In this document: positions 55,603 through 64,000 of the stretch, piece after piece
Position numbering within the stretch: position 1 is the stretch's first letter
Layout of the letters: each line of letters starts with the position of its first letter
Assembly: GCA_025526995.1 (NCBI GenBank)
Contig: JAHLKG010000010.1
Span: forward strand, 952,082 to 1,016,081
DNA: 64,000 nt
Direction of reading: 5' to 3'
DNA from: Powellomyces hirtus
Taxonomy: Eukaryota > Chytridiomycota > Chytridiomycetes > Spizellomycetales > Powellomycetaceae
The notes under the pieces: model-generated
Databases searched by the model: none
The model's input: only the letters and a program-made list of their open reading frames with translations
What the model was told of the DNA's origin: nothing
Program-made: the position numbers and the translations under genes

Positions 55603-55753
55603 CTAAATATTTAGGGTTCGGGGCTTCCTAACTTTTCGGGATGTTCAGAATGTTGCCGCGAGTGTTGCCACGCTTTAAGCCACACGTTTGGGTTTCGAAT
55701 CCGAAATGCTTCATGTTTCAGGCTCAACTCTACGTTCCCCAGCGTACACCAGT

Positions 55754-56697
55754 ATGTTAACCAAAGCGACGAGGGTCTCGCAGTTTCTCTTTTATCGCCC
55801 TCATCCTCCCCACCGTACGTCTTCACCACCTTTCGCTCTTTTACACCGGGGCTACGCCAAAATGAACTCAAGCAACGCATCTGATACTCTTCACGCACAC
55901 AACATGTATCCCAACCTGAACGAGGATCCTAGCGATGCTCGCATAGTCTATCCGTATGCAGAACGTAATAAAGAGCCTGTCCTTCAAGCAATCTCCCCTT
56001 ACATTCAACCTCGGTCGCGTGGTGGGTTTGTGTAGAGCTTTACTGCCTGGCGTCTTCACAACTCGACGAATTTGACAGTCTGCTGCCAACCACGCCTAGT
56101 ATTTGAACTCGCTTCGGGTTCTGGCCAGCATATTGTTCACTGGGCAAAGGCCTTCCCATCCGCGCAATTTCAGCCATCTGAAATTGACGATCCACTGCTA
56201 CATGCGTCTATCCGGAGTTACATCGGAGAGCACCCAAATGTTTTACCACCCTTGACCTTGAACGCGGCGTCAGACGCCGACTGGAACCGAGCGCATTCGC
56301 TGGTCAGGGAGACAGGGGCTTTCGATATGGTGTATGTGGGGAATGTTTTACATATTGCTCCGTGGGAGGTTACCGTGGGCCTAGCTAAGAACGTGTCCAA
56401 ACTGTTGGCCAAGCCCCGCGGACTGTTCGTGGTTTATGGTCCTTTCAAGCGCGACGGGGCTTTCACTACCAGCAGCAATGAAGAAGTAAGTGATAGTCTC
56501 GTCATGTACCCGGTTTGGCCAACCCTAACCCCAAGTCATTCTAGTTTGACCGGAACCTGCGTCAGCGAAATGGAGACTGGGGTCTGCGCGACATATCCGA
56601 TGTTGCGAACGAATTTGCCAAGCACAACCTATCATTACAAGATATAAAAGATATGCCCGCAAACAATTTTATTCTTGTCTTTGCGAACACTCAATAA
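55754..56697 (+). CDS. METTL26/UPF0585-like methyltransferase (DUF938)
   Basis: Exons (5' end)-56021, 56100-56485, 56545-56697; introns 78 and 59 bp. From ATG 55862 the protein is 232 aa and matches the family start (MYPNLNEDPSDARIVYPYAE region). From ATG 55754 it gains a 36-residue basic, Ser/Arg-rich leader (TKATRVSQFLFYRPHPPH) that resembles a mitochondrial presequence. Family motifs: AERNKEPVLQAI, motif I FELASGSGQHIVHWA, FQPSEIDD, FDMVYVGNVLHIAPWE, GLFVVYGPFKRDG, and the C-terminal FDRNLRQRNGDWGLRDISDV and MPANNFILVF. The fold is a SAM-dependent methyltransferase. The substrate of this family is not established to my knowledge. It diverges from the MFS gene. Confidence 0.9.
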
Positions 56698-56824
56698 CCA
56701 GAATCGTACAGACAATCTCGCTTGGCTTTTCTCGTATAGGTCTCTCTTCCATTGTCGTTCTCTTTTTTCATTTTTGTTTATTCTTATTTGAATTTTATTT
56801 TTCGGGTCTAACGTCGGCGAGGAA

Positions 56825-57755
56825 GTGGTCTTTCACGCGGGACCCGTCACACAGATGCACAAGATCTTGGCGTTGGCAAACACGATGGCGCCGATAGGCG
56901 CTCGCGGCAACGACCAGTACAGCATGAACGTCCTGGTCGTGAGTACAGCCCCGGCCGCATCTTCAAGGCCAGCGACCCAGTACGGTGATCTGCAGAGCAG
57001 CGTCAGCTTGGCGACAAAGAAGGAGGCATACACAATCAATTATGTACAGCTTGCCGGCAACGGCAACGCCGTCGTCCGCCAAACAACCTCCATGGCCAAA
57101 GAATGCGCTTTCGGCCACGCCATCGTCCTTCCCGGTGGCAAGATTTTCCTTGTTGGCGGACAAACCAACCTGCACCTGTTCGAGGACAAGACTGGCGTGC
57201 TCAAGCCGGAGCTGTTTGACCTCAACACGGGCCAATACCAACTCCTTGCATCCATGAAGGTCGCTTGCAATTGCCACAGCGTGGCCCTGTTGACCCACTT
57301 TGGACCGTGTGGGTGGGCGGGGGAAGCGCTTATCCAAACGGCTGCATGACCCCCGGCGTCGCCCCATGCACAAACAACGTCCACTTTGATGCCGAGGTGT
57401 TCAACCCGCCGTACCTCTCGCAGGGCTAGGTGCGCGCCAACATCACGGCAGTTTCGGGCCCCGCTGCGCCTTACAACGCCAAGCTGCTCCACTCGCCGGC
57501 GACCTAACCTTCAAGGCCACCGGCTGCGGCATCGGCTGCTCGTACGAGCTCATCCGCGTCTCGAGCGCGACCCACAACACAAACAACGACCAGCTCCGTG
57601 TCCCGCTCAAAGTCAAGATCCGCGCCGGCAAGGGCCACATCATGAACGTCTGGACCACCGACTTCTCTTTCGTCATCAGCGGATACTACTACCTCTTCGC
57701 CGTCGCTCCCAACGGCAGCCCATCCGTTGCGTACATCGTGCAGCAGCTCCGATAA
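56825..57755 (+). pseudogene. Decayed glyoxal/galactose-oxidase gene (radical copper oxidase)
   Basis: Clear remains of a kelch-type radical copper oxidase with C-terminal DUF1929 domain: GHAIVLPGGKIFLVGGQTN, VLKPELFDLNTG, HFDAEVFNPPYLSQG, SSATHNTNNDQLRVPL, SGYYYLFAVAPNG. Several lesions make it non-functional as written. The N-terminal part with signal peptide and first blades is missing. A frame change occurs near 57300. An in-frame stop lies at 57427-57429, and another frame change near 57500 restores the C-terminal frame. In addition, the copper-ligand Tyr of the conserved RNYHS element is replaced (CNCHS), while the second His ligand (THN) remains. These enzymes oxidise aldehydes or alcohols to make hydrogen peroxide and are expanded in wood and plant-degrading fungi. 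Subtelomeric position fits decay of a redundant copy. Confidence 0.85.
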
Positions 57756-58232
57756 AAGTTCGCGCACCGTGCCCAAGATGTTCTTCCCTCTCTTAGATTT
57801 GTTTTTTCTGCATCTCTTGGTTTACGCCCGCGGCGTCACTCACAAGCGTGCGCAAGACTATTATCTCAGCCATCATGATTACTTTCTGATTATTCCCATC
57901 TAGTTTTATGCTTAACATCTTTCTGATATGAATTTGCTACTACACTTTCAACTAGTCCATAGATGACTCATAGGTGTATTTTGCCGCATACCTCGAGTGA
58001 ATTTCTTCAGACGTTTACTTTAGTATCATAGTAGTTTATAATATACCGCGCGTGAATCCAAGAGGACTCTCGATTTGTGCGTATCTCTACTTCAACGGTA
58101 CTGGTGACCACATTCCTATCTTCGTGCAGCTCCCGGACTTCGTTCTCAAGTTCACCTAATTCTAACGCACTTCCATGGTGAGGGCTTATCACAGGAGCAC
58201 AACCGGGTATGGTGAGAGAGCATAGACCAGAA
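57756..58232. other. Intergenic
   Basis: AT-richer spacer. No gene seen. Confidence 0.5.
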
Positions 58233-59610
58233 TCACCTCTTTGCCCCCCGTGTCATTTTTTGCTGTTTCTCTTTCGTCATCGCTGTCCTCCATTCCATCA
58301 TCTTGTTACGCCTTCTCATCATCACTCTCGGCGACCTACAGCTCAGTGATGCCTGAATCGCTCCCTGCGGAGATGACGAATCTTGAAAAGGTCGCAAACT
58401 GGGGAAGTCAGGCGCAAGCTCGACCCAGACAGCCTGTATGATGTTGCTGACAGTGCGGGTAACCATCCAGGGCAACTTGGACGATGGCAAGCCGGGTGAG
58501 ATAACAAGCGAGCGTTGACAAAGCAGATATGGCGGGCCACGAGACACTGCGGGAGGTTGCTATTCAAGTACTTGAAAATGAAGCCGTCGATGCCCAGGCT
58601 TCCGCGTAGCACTCTGTTTAAAAGCCCTTCAACGGGACCATGGACGAATATCTCCGCAGCTGGACTGGACTGGAATATCCCGGCCATGTGGTGTTCGTAG
58701 GAGCCAATAACTTGTTGCACGATGCGGAGCATAGCACTGGAGACGTTTACATACTGATATTTGCGATCGGTTACGGGCTTAGGCACTTCCTGAAGCCATG
58801 GGTAGCTCATAGAACCCTGGCGCTGTTTGAAATGACTGGCTAAGGTGTGGGTGAGGGCGGGATGTTTAGCAATGTATTGCGTCTCGCAAAGACTATCGGT
58901 GAAGATTTGATTGTGAAGCAGGTTGACATTCACCGGTGACGCTCAACGTTGAATCCCAAAGGTCCAACATGCGTTCTACCACTGCCTCCCATTGGTCTCC
59001 ATTCCCTGACTCGGGATTCACGTGGAACAAGCTGATGCCACAGTTCAAAATGAATGTTCCCCAGGCGCTGGTGATGAGTGCGTGGCGGAAGAAAACATGT
59101 TGACATAGCGGGGACTTGTAAGAAAATAATTGGCCAATGGAGGGGTCCTCGTGAATGTAGTCTTCAGGGGGGGGGGGGGGGGACTGTAACGTAAAGTAGT
59201 TGCGTGGTCAAGCTTTCGATGGTCACATTGTCCAGTGACGCAACTCTGACAAGGAGGCCATCGAACGCCTGTCGCCTTGGACTTGTATTCCAGTGGAAGG
59301 CTCTCCCGTACCGACAGCTCATCACGGCATGCCATTCAACGTTGCCCATTTGGATTTGCACAGAACACACTGCTCTCAAGAGAGCGATGATCCGTGGGCT
59401 TTCATTGAGATGAGCGTCTTTGACGGCGGTGTTCTGATCAACATAACTGACTTCCATGGAAGAGTCGGGAAATGCGATGGCGGAGGATCCGGAGCCTGTG
59501 TTACTGATCAGATAAGGCTTGGAACTTGCGCGTTGCTGCCAAACCGGGCTTGAACCATCCCGTAGTGTGGGGGTCGCCCAGATCCATTTGAGTTGTCTAA
59601 CCAAATACAC
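58233..59610 (-). pseudogene. Unknown protein gene interrupted at a 16-base homopolymer
   Basis: Minus strand. Long protein-like frames follow one another: 59183-59560 (SPRIIALLRAVCSVQIQMG, SCRYGRAFHWNTSPRR, LLVRVASLDNVTIESL), then 58915-59175 (EDYIHEDPSIGQLFSYKSP, SAWGTFILNCGISLFHVN, GNGDQWEAVVERMLDLWD), then 58490-58933 (KHPALTHTLASHFKQRQGSM, PWLQEVPKPVTDRKYQYVN, GLLNRVLRGSLGIDGFIF), then 58240-58500 (NIIQAVWVELAPDFPSLRPF). The first and second are offset by one base exactly at a C16 run; 15 or 18 C would make them continuous. The later changes may be introns or lesions. I do not recognise the family. Codon-like composition and hydrophobic/charged patterning argue for a recently active protein gene. 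Sequencing error in the homopolymer is a real alternative. Confidence 0.45.
59167..59182. repeat. G16/C16 homopolymer
   Basis: Sixteen G on the plus strand, inside the reading frames of the minus-strand gene; it is the position where the frame is lost. Confidence 0.9.
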
Positions 59611-60332
59611 TGGAGGTTGTTCACCCGAAACACCTTACAATGATCTAGTGACCGAGGAGGTCTTTGCTGAGTGGTCTTCACTTGGAGAGAACTCGGGCCA
59701 AGCGGCGCGCAACGATTGCAGGATCCTAATCATGGGAGGTTTGAATTATGGGAGAAGTTGCACGAGACACAGGAATCCCAAAGCAGTTTTTAACACAGGC
59801 TCCTCATCCAAATTGCGGTTTGTCCTATCTCCCTATGACTACAAGGGTGTTTGTTGCCCCTGATCAAGTCAACCTGTTGTGCGGGAGGAATGCTCTATCT
59901 GAGATAAGCAACGTGCTGACCGCGGACGATAAGTGGCAACATTCAAAGAGTTGCCCGGGCTCTCATTCCAGCAGTAGAGTTCGCTATGACCTGTGGTGTT
60001 GTTATGTGTGTATACGTGAGGATAACGCAGATGTGGGAAGCATTAGGGTTAGAGAAATGGCAAACAAAAGCTCAAAGCCGCGGGGGAGGTCCAATGGCAG
60101 GCATCATGAGTGCCATATTTGCCGCCGGAGTACGAGAAGCTGGAGAAAGACTAGGATTAATGACCAATCCAAAAGTCAGATCTGTGGCTTATGTTTGCCA
60201 ACATGCGCGAGTCCACGCTGTAAAGACATATCTGGACTCAATATTTAGTTTAAAACTGGAGCGGTAATAATAGTAACCAGATTGGCGCCAGCCAGCTTCT
60301 CCTGGTCTCGCCTGCTAAACTGGCGCCGCACA
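59611..60332 (+). other. Open but unrecognised frames
   Basis: Plus-strand frames 59519-59863, 59748-60248 and 59986-60267 overlap in different phases. The last (GPMAGIMSAIFAAGVREAGE, NPKVRSVAYVCQHARVHAV) looks most protein-like and may be the end of a decayed gene. No family assigned. Confidence 0.3.
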
Positions 60333-60338
60333 TATAAA
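60333..60338 (+). promoter_or_regulatory. TATA box of the Thr-rich secreted gene
   Basis: TATAAA in ACATATAAATTCG, 66 bases before the ATG at 60404. The short distance implies a 5' UTR of roughly 35 bases. Confidence 0.6.
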
Positions 60339-60403
60339 TTCGCAGCAAAGGACATCATCCTCGGTCTCGGTGTACCTGCAAAACTCTGCGCTTCAGCCGA
60401 ATC

Positions 60404-61847
60404 ATGGTCAATCATCTCGACGTCTTTTTGTTCCTCGCTGCTGTATGGTTCTCGCCTGGCGTTTACGCTGTGGCCAGTGACTGGAGCCCCCCGCAATTCA
60501 CTCTACCCGCCGGCCAAGCTTTTGACAAATTAACTGGCTACAAGGTTGTTGACCCTCGCGTTTCCACCAATCAGTGGACCTGGAGCGCTTCACCCGGCAG
60601 TAAGAAGATGTGAGCCTAGAGCCTGCGTTACGCTACTTGCGCTGACTTGCATCCAGCTTGGTACAAGTTGACCAGCCAGGGGTTGTATTGGACCGGGACC
60701 GCAGAGGCGGACACAATCTGCAACTATGGAAGTGCGTCTTACACGGACGCGTCCGCCTCTAAGACCCACTGCGCAAACAGTGGGGCGGGAATCTTCAGCA
60801 CCAGTCTGGGCATTGCCTGCTCTGGTACCGGCACCATCACTCCGGTAAGCTCATCCTCCCTGTTAGCGTTCTCCCCAAACCTACGTTGACCTTGTCGCAG
60901 TTTAATTTCTGGAATTCAGAGTATGGACAGAATATGGATGGAACGGTCAGCAGCACAGTGAAATTTACTTACTGGAATTTGCAGCGGTCTCACAGCGTGC
61001 CCAAGTCACTGGGCAAACAACTGGGCGGTTTATACTACTTACATAAAGAGCATAAGCGCAACCTCCATGAGCTGGACTTTCACTGACCCAGGCGGCTATC
61101 CAAAAAATGATTTCATAACGACGTGTTCAGGTCGCACCACTGTGCGCACAGGAGGTAGGGATGCAAATCTGGGGTCTGCTATCCATGGGTCTTGTAGTTG
61201 ATTTCTCCACATTTGCAGTTGTTATGAGACTCTTCGAGGGAGTGGTTAGTGTCAGCAATAGCCCCGCATAAATCGACTCTCAGCTCAAGAGCTGAAATTT
61301 TCTGTGTTTTGCTTTTTGATAGCCGCTTACGTCGACCGTCTCCACTGAAACGCTTGCGCCCGTGACATCAGTCGTGACCTCTAGGACAACAACCACCGCG
61401 ACTATCAGCGTGACAGCGGTTCGGCCCAGTTCGCCAGCATGCAGAATACTCGCTTCTGATTTGTGCTAAACCTGATTCTTTTTCGCATAGACTCTGCCCC
61501 CGGTGACCAGAAGCGTTACGCTGCCGGCGGTGACGTCTACATTGCCAGCTGTCACGTCCACTGCCACGGTCTCCTTGCCCGCCGTGACGTCAACGCTGCC
61601 AGCACTCACGTACACCGCCACGGCCACCCTAGCGCCTGTGACAACTACGCTTGCGGCTGTGATAACTCAAACCCTTCCACCAGTCACTGAAACGAAAACG
61701 GCAATGATTGTCTCGACGGTACAGTTCTCGAACCTGCGAAATGTTTTGTTTACGAATCTCACGACGCGTCCTCTTGGGTTGTTAGTTAACACGGACAAGG
61801 TCCATGTCCGTTTACGCAATGGCCGGCGGATGGGGCAAGGAGATTGA
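60404..61847 (+). CDS. Secreted Thr/Pro-rich mucin-like surface protein
   Basis: Seven exons: 60404-60599, 60657-60844, 60901-60986, 61051-61154, 61219-61244, 61323-61418, 61491-61847; introns 56-78 bp; 350 aa, all phases consistent. A signal peptide (VFLFLAAVWFSPGVYAVAS) leads a ~190-residue ectodomain with aromatic and Cys residues (QWTWSASPGS, SQGLYWTGTAEADTICNYGS, GTVSSTVKFTYWN, SMSWTFTDPGGYP, ITTCSGRTT). A tandem Thr/Val/Pro/Ala region follows (TLPAVTST, SLPAVTSTLPALT, ATLAPVTTTLA), a heavily O-glycosylated stalk. The C-terminus is not a GPI tail. I know no family for the ectodomain. Subtelomeric position, secretion and a repetitive stalk resemble fungal adhesins or host-facing proteins; that role is inference. 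No TM is evident, so it may be released or wall-bound. Confidence 0.75.
61495..61690 (+). repeat. Coding minisatellite of the mucin-like stalk
   Basis: Imperfect repeats of CTGCC(A/G)GC(G/T)GTGAC(G/T)TC-type units encode L-P-A-V-T-S-T modules in frame. Confidence 0.7.
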
Positions 61848-62945
61848 ATTGACGTCTGTCACGGTGCCCCCGGCACCAACGGTAGTCGTTCTCGGCTAGA
61901 ATCCGATCGTGATGAAGCGTTAGAAAGTGGGAATGCAGTAATATTGTGATAGCATATTTTTGTGCTGCCAGAGACTACCAGCGGCAAATGTTACTGTTGT
62001 TGGGCTCGTCACATACATCAAATATATCCGGGCAGATAATAAATAAATAACAATGATTATGTATGGTACAATCGAATTTTGCACGCGCAGATGGTTCACC
62101 GCCTTTAATTTCCGCCACTTAGGGTTAAGCGCACGAAGAGTCGCAAATCGGGCATGTGCCAACAGATGACACATCCGCGAGTGAAAGCACAGCGTTACGT
62201 GTAATGAGGCGCGGCTCACCAGCCTACGCGTCGGGGAGGGCCCCGCGCCTGCTAGAGGCTAACGTAAGCACCCCGAAGGGTACTATGCCTCAGGCCCCGT
62301 TTTTCTTATTTGAGATCGCTTTTGAACAAGATATTGGAGATATCGGCGTTTCCAGTACTTTATCGGAAATGCAGAGGATTGGCGACTTTGATGCACTCTC
62401 CGGTATACTTTGTAAAGGGGTTACAGAGCTCTTCTGTGATGCAGATGACGGTGTAGTGTTGTCAGATGCACGGAAATGTAATGTATGTGAATGTATTTTA
62501 ATGTCTCAAGTCTTATTGGTAATGTCTTGCTTGTCGAGCGTTCTAATCTACTTTTTCTCCAATCACGTGATCACACGTGACCCAATTCAGCTCTTAGCGT
62601 TACCGGTATCACGGTCACGTGTTCTAGTAGGAGAATCTAAATGAGGATCTAATGTAAGGGCTCACACTGAGTACGCATGGCTCAACATTCCAATACACCT
62701 TTTGTCCGAGCAATTGATCCACAATGAAGGGCTTTTACTCATTCAGGAGATTTGTCATGGACGCTTTTGTCATTGGCATGATGGTGTTATCGTAGTGCTT
62801 GATGCACATGTTGGACCTCTTTGCAAGAGCTCTAAATGAACCATGAATACTTTCCACTATGCAAATTTTGATAAGTAACATCTGCTGTACTCCGTAAAGA
62901 ATGAAGACTTTTGACAAAGAGTCTGCTCCATTGCGTGAGCTCAAT
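61848..62945. other. Subtelomeric spacer, no intact gene
   Basis: One plus-strand frame (62156-62644) contains a stretch APFFLFEIAFEQDIGDIG but no motif or start context. Isolated TTAGGGTT-like words occur at 62118 and 62945. Otherwise nothing seen. Confidence 0.45.
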
Positions 62946-62979
62946 GGGTTAGGGTTACAAAGTGGTGCCCTGGGGTTTG

Positions 62980-63724
62980 GGGTTTGATCAACCGGAATTT
63001 TGAAAGCTCGGATTGGCTTGGGCCAATAATTAAAGTTGTTCCTAAAGGTGCTTTGGAGCCCTGCTAAAAAATGGACCTCGCAGAAACGTCTAGTTTTGGT
63101 GGAAAACAGAAAAAACCTCAAAAAACATCAAAAAAAGCATGTTTTCTCTAGTAAAACTCCGTAACAAGGAGGTCCATTTTTTTGCTACTTCCTGAGGTTG
63201 TAGAGTATACCGTGCCGCATAGATGAGCAGCGTTTGACGACTTTGGACCAAAAACTGAAGGAGGTACGTCCAGTTGAAACTCATACTAGATCTAGGTTTG
63301 ATGATGAGCTATGGACTTTGATCAACGGAAATTCTAAGTCCTCGAATTGCCTTGTGCCCCTAATTAAAGTTGTTCACTGGGGTGGATGACAGTGCGGCAC
63401 AAAAGATGACTAGACGAAAATGTATGGTGGTGGAGATAAATGGACAAAACCTCAAAAAACATCAAAAAAACCATGTTTTGTCTAGTAAAGCTTTGTAATG
63501 AGGAGGTCAATTTCTTTGCTACTTCCTGAGACTCTAGAGTATGCTGTGCCGCATAGTTGAGCAGCGTTTGACGACTTTGGACCAAAAACTGAAGGAGCTA
63601 CGTCCAGTTGAAGTTCAGACTAGATCTAGGTTTGATGATGAGCTATGGACATTGATCAGATGAAATTCTAAGTCCTCGAATTGCCTTGTAGCCCTAATTA
63701 TAGTTGTTCTCTGGGGTGAATTAC
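62980..63724. repeat. 334-bp subtelomeric tandem repeat
   Basis: Two nearly adjacent copies plus a partial third. GAGCAGCGTTTGACGACTTT occurs at 63225 and 63559, CATGTTTTSTCTAG at 63138 and 63472, and TGGACWTTGATCA at 63313 and 63647, each 334 bases apart. An older, more diverged copy begins near 62980 (TTTGATCAACCGGAATTTTG, AATTAAAGTTGTTCC). The array abuts the telomere at 63725. Frames inside it are not conserved between copies. Confidence 0.9.
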
Positions 63725-64000
63725 TTAGGGTTAGGGTTAGGGTTAGGGTTAGGGTTAGGGTTAGGGTTAGGGTTAGGGTTAGGGTTAGGGTTAGGGTTAG
63801 GGTTAGGGTTAGGGTTAGGGTTAGGGTTAGGGTTAGGGTTAGGGTTAGGGTTAGGGTTAGGGTTAGGGTTAGGGTTAGGGTTAGGGTTAGGGTTAGGGTT
63901 AGGGTTAGGGTTAGGGTTAGGGTTAGGGTTAGGGTTAGGTTAGGGTTAGGGTTAGGGTTAGGGTCTAGGGTTCGGTTAGGTTTCGGGTTAGGGTTTGGGT
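63725..64000 (+). repeat. Telomere (TTAGGG)n
   Basis: About 35 perfect TTAGGG units from 63725 to about 63934, one TTAGG unit (63935-63939), a few more perfect units, then a degenerate end (63960-64000, for example TCTAGGG, TTCGG, TTAGGTTTCGGG). The G-rich strand runs 5' to 3' toward the window end, as required for a right-hand chromosome end. Confidence 0.98.

Noticed and set aside
57504..57776. Minus-strand frame rich in Val/Asp/Glu
   Set aside because: Antisense shadow of the GC-rich oxidase pseudogene.
63704..63943. Open frame of repeated Gly-Leu dipeptides
   Set aside because: It is the translation of the TTAGGG telomere array, not a gene.

Overview
The window is the right-hand end of a eukaryotic chromosome. 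About 35 perfect TTAGGG repeats begin at 63725, and the G-rich strand runs toward position 64000. The genes are compact and rich in short spliceosomal introns (mostly 58-100 bp, GT-AG). The protein set is fungal. Intact NEDD1 (gamma-tubulin recruitment) and TMEM94/ERMA are both families that I recall as missing from most yeasts and moulds. They point to an early-diverging, probably zoosporic (chytrid-like) fungus. That placement is an inference, because no rRNA is present.

Layout: 1-23.9 kb is housekeeping. It holds a GPI-type Reeler protein, a MYND zinc-finger gene, the eEF2 lysine methyltransferase EFM3, the proteasome subunit SEM1, NEDD1, tRNA-Ser(AGA), TMEM94, a 1219-aa nuclear-type RD-repeat protein and a NIPA-like Mg2+ transporter. 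24.5-27.5 kb is an unusual minus-strand unit with a TATA box and repeated exon/intron modules that match no family I know. 27.6-30.9 kb is gene-poor, with microsatellites and a jacalin-like remnant. 31-40.6 kb carries a secreted NlpC/P60 hydrolase of bacterial type, an ArsM-type arsenite methyltransferase with a GC-AG intron, a GNAT acetyltransferase, an unknown 820-aa protein and mitochondrial uL16m. 41.9-48.7 kb is a dense housekeeping block: SmB, a BRD8/Bdc1-like bromodomain protein, RPP40, mitochondrial uS19m and the SUMO ligase NSE2.

From 48.7 kb to the telomere the sequence becomes subtelomeric. It contains an 86-bp minisatellite made of two alternating unit types, broken reading frames, an MFS transporter, a METTL26-like methyltransferase, a decayed glyoxal/galactose-oxidase gene, a reading frame interrupted at a 16-base homopolymer, a secreted Thr-rich mucin-like gene with its own TATA box, a 334-bp tandem repeat and the telomere array.

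Shared themes are translation and RNA processing (EFM3, uL16m, uS19m, SmB, RPP40, tRNA), chromatin and genome stability (BRD8-like, NSE2, SEM1), magnesium handling (TMEM94, NIPA) and secreted or environmental functions toward the end (NlpC/P60, ArsM, oxidase remnant, Thr-rich protein). Spliced models were assembled by hand. Each one given with exon positions keeps its frame through every junction, but none has transcript support.
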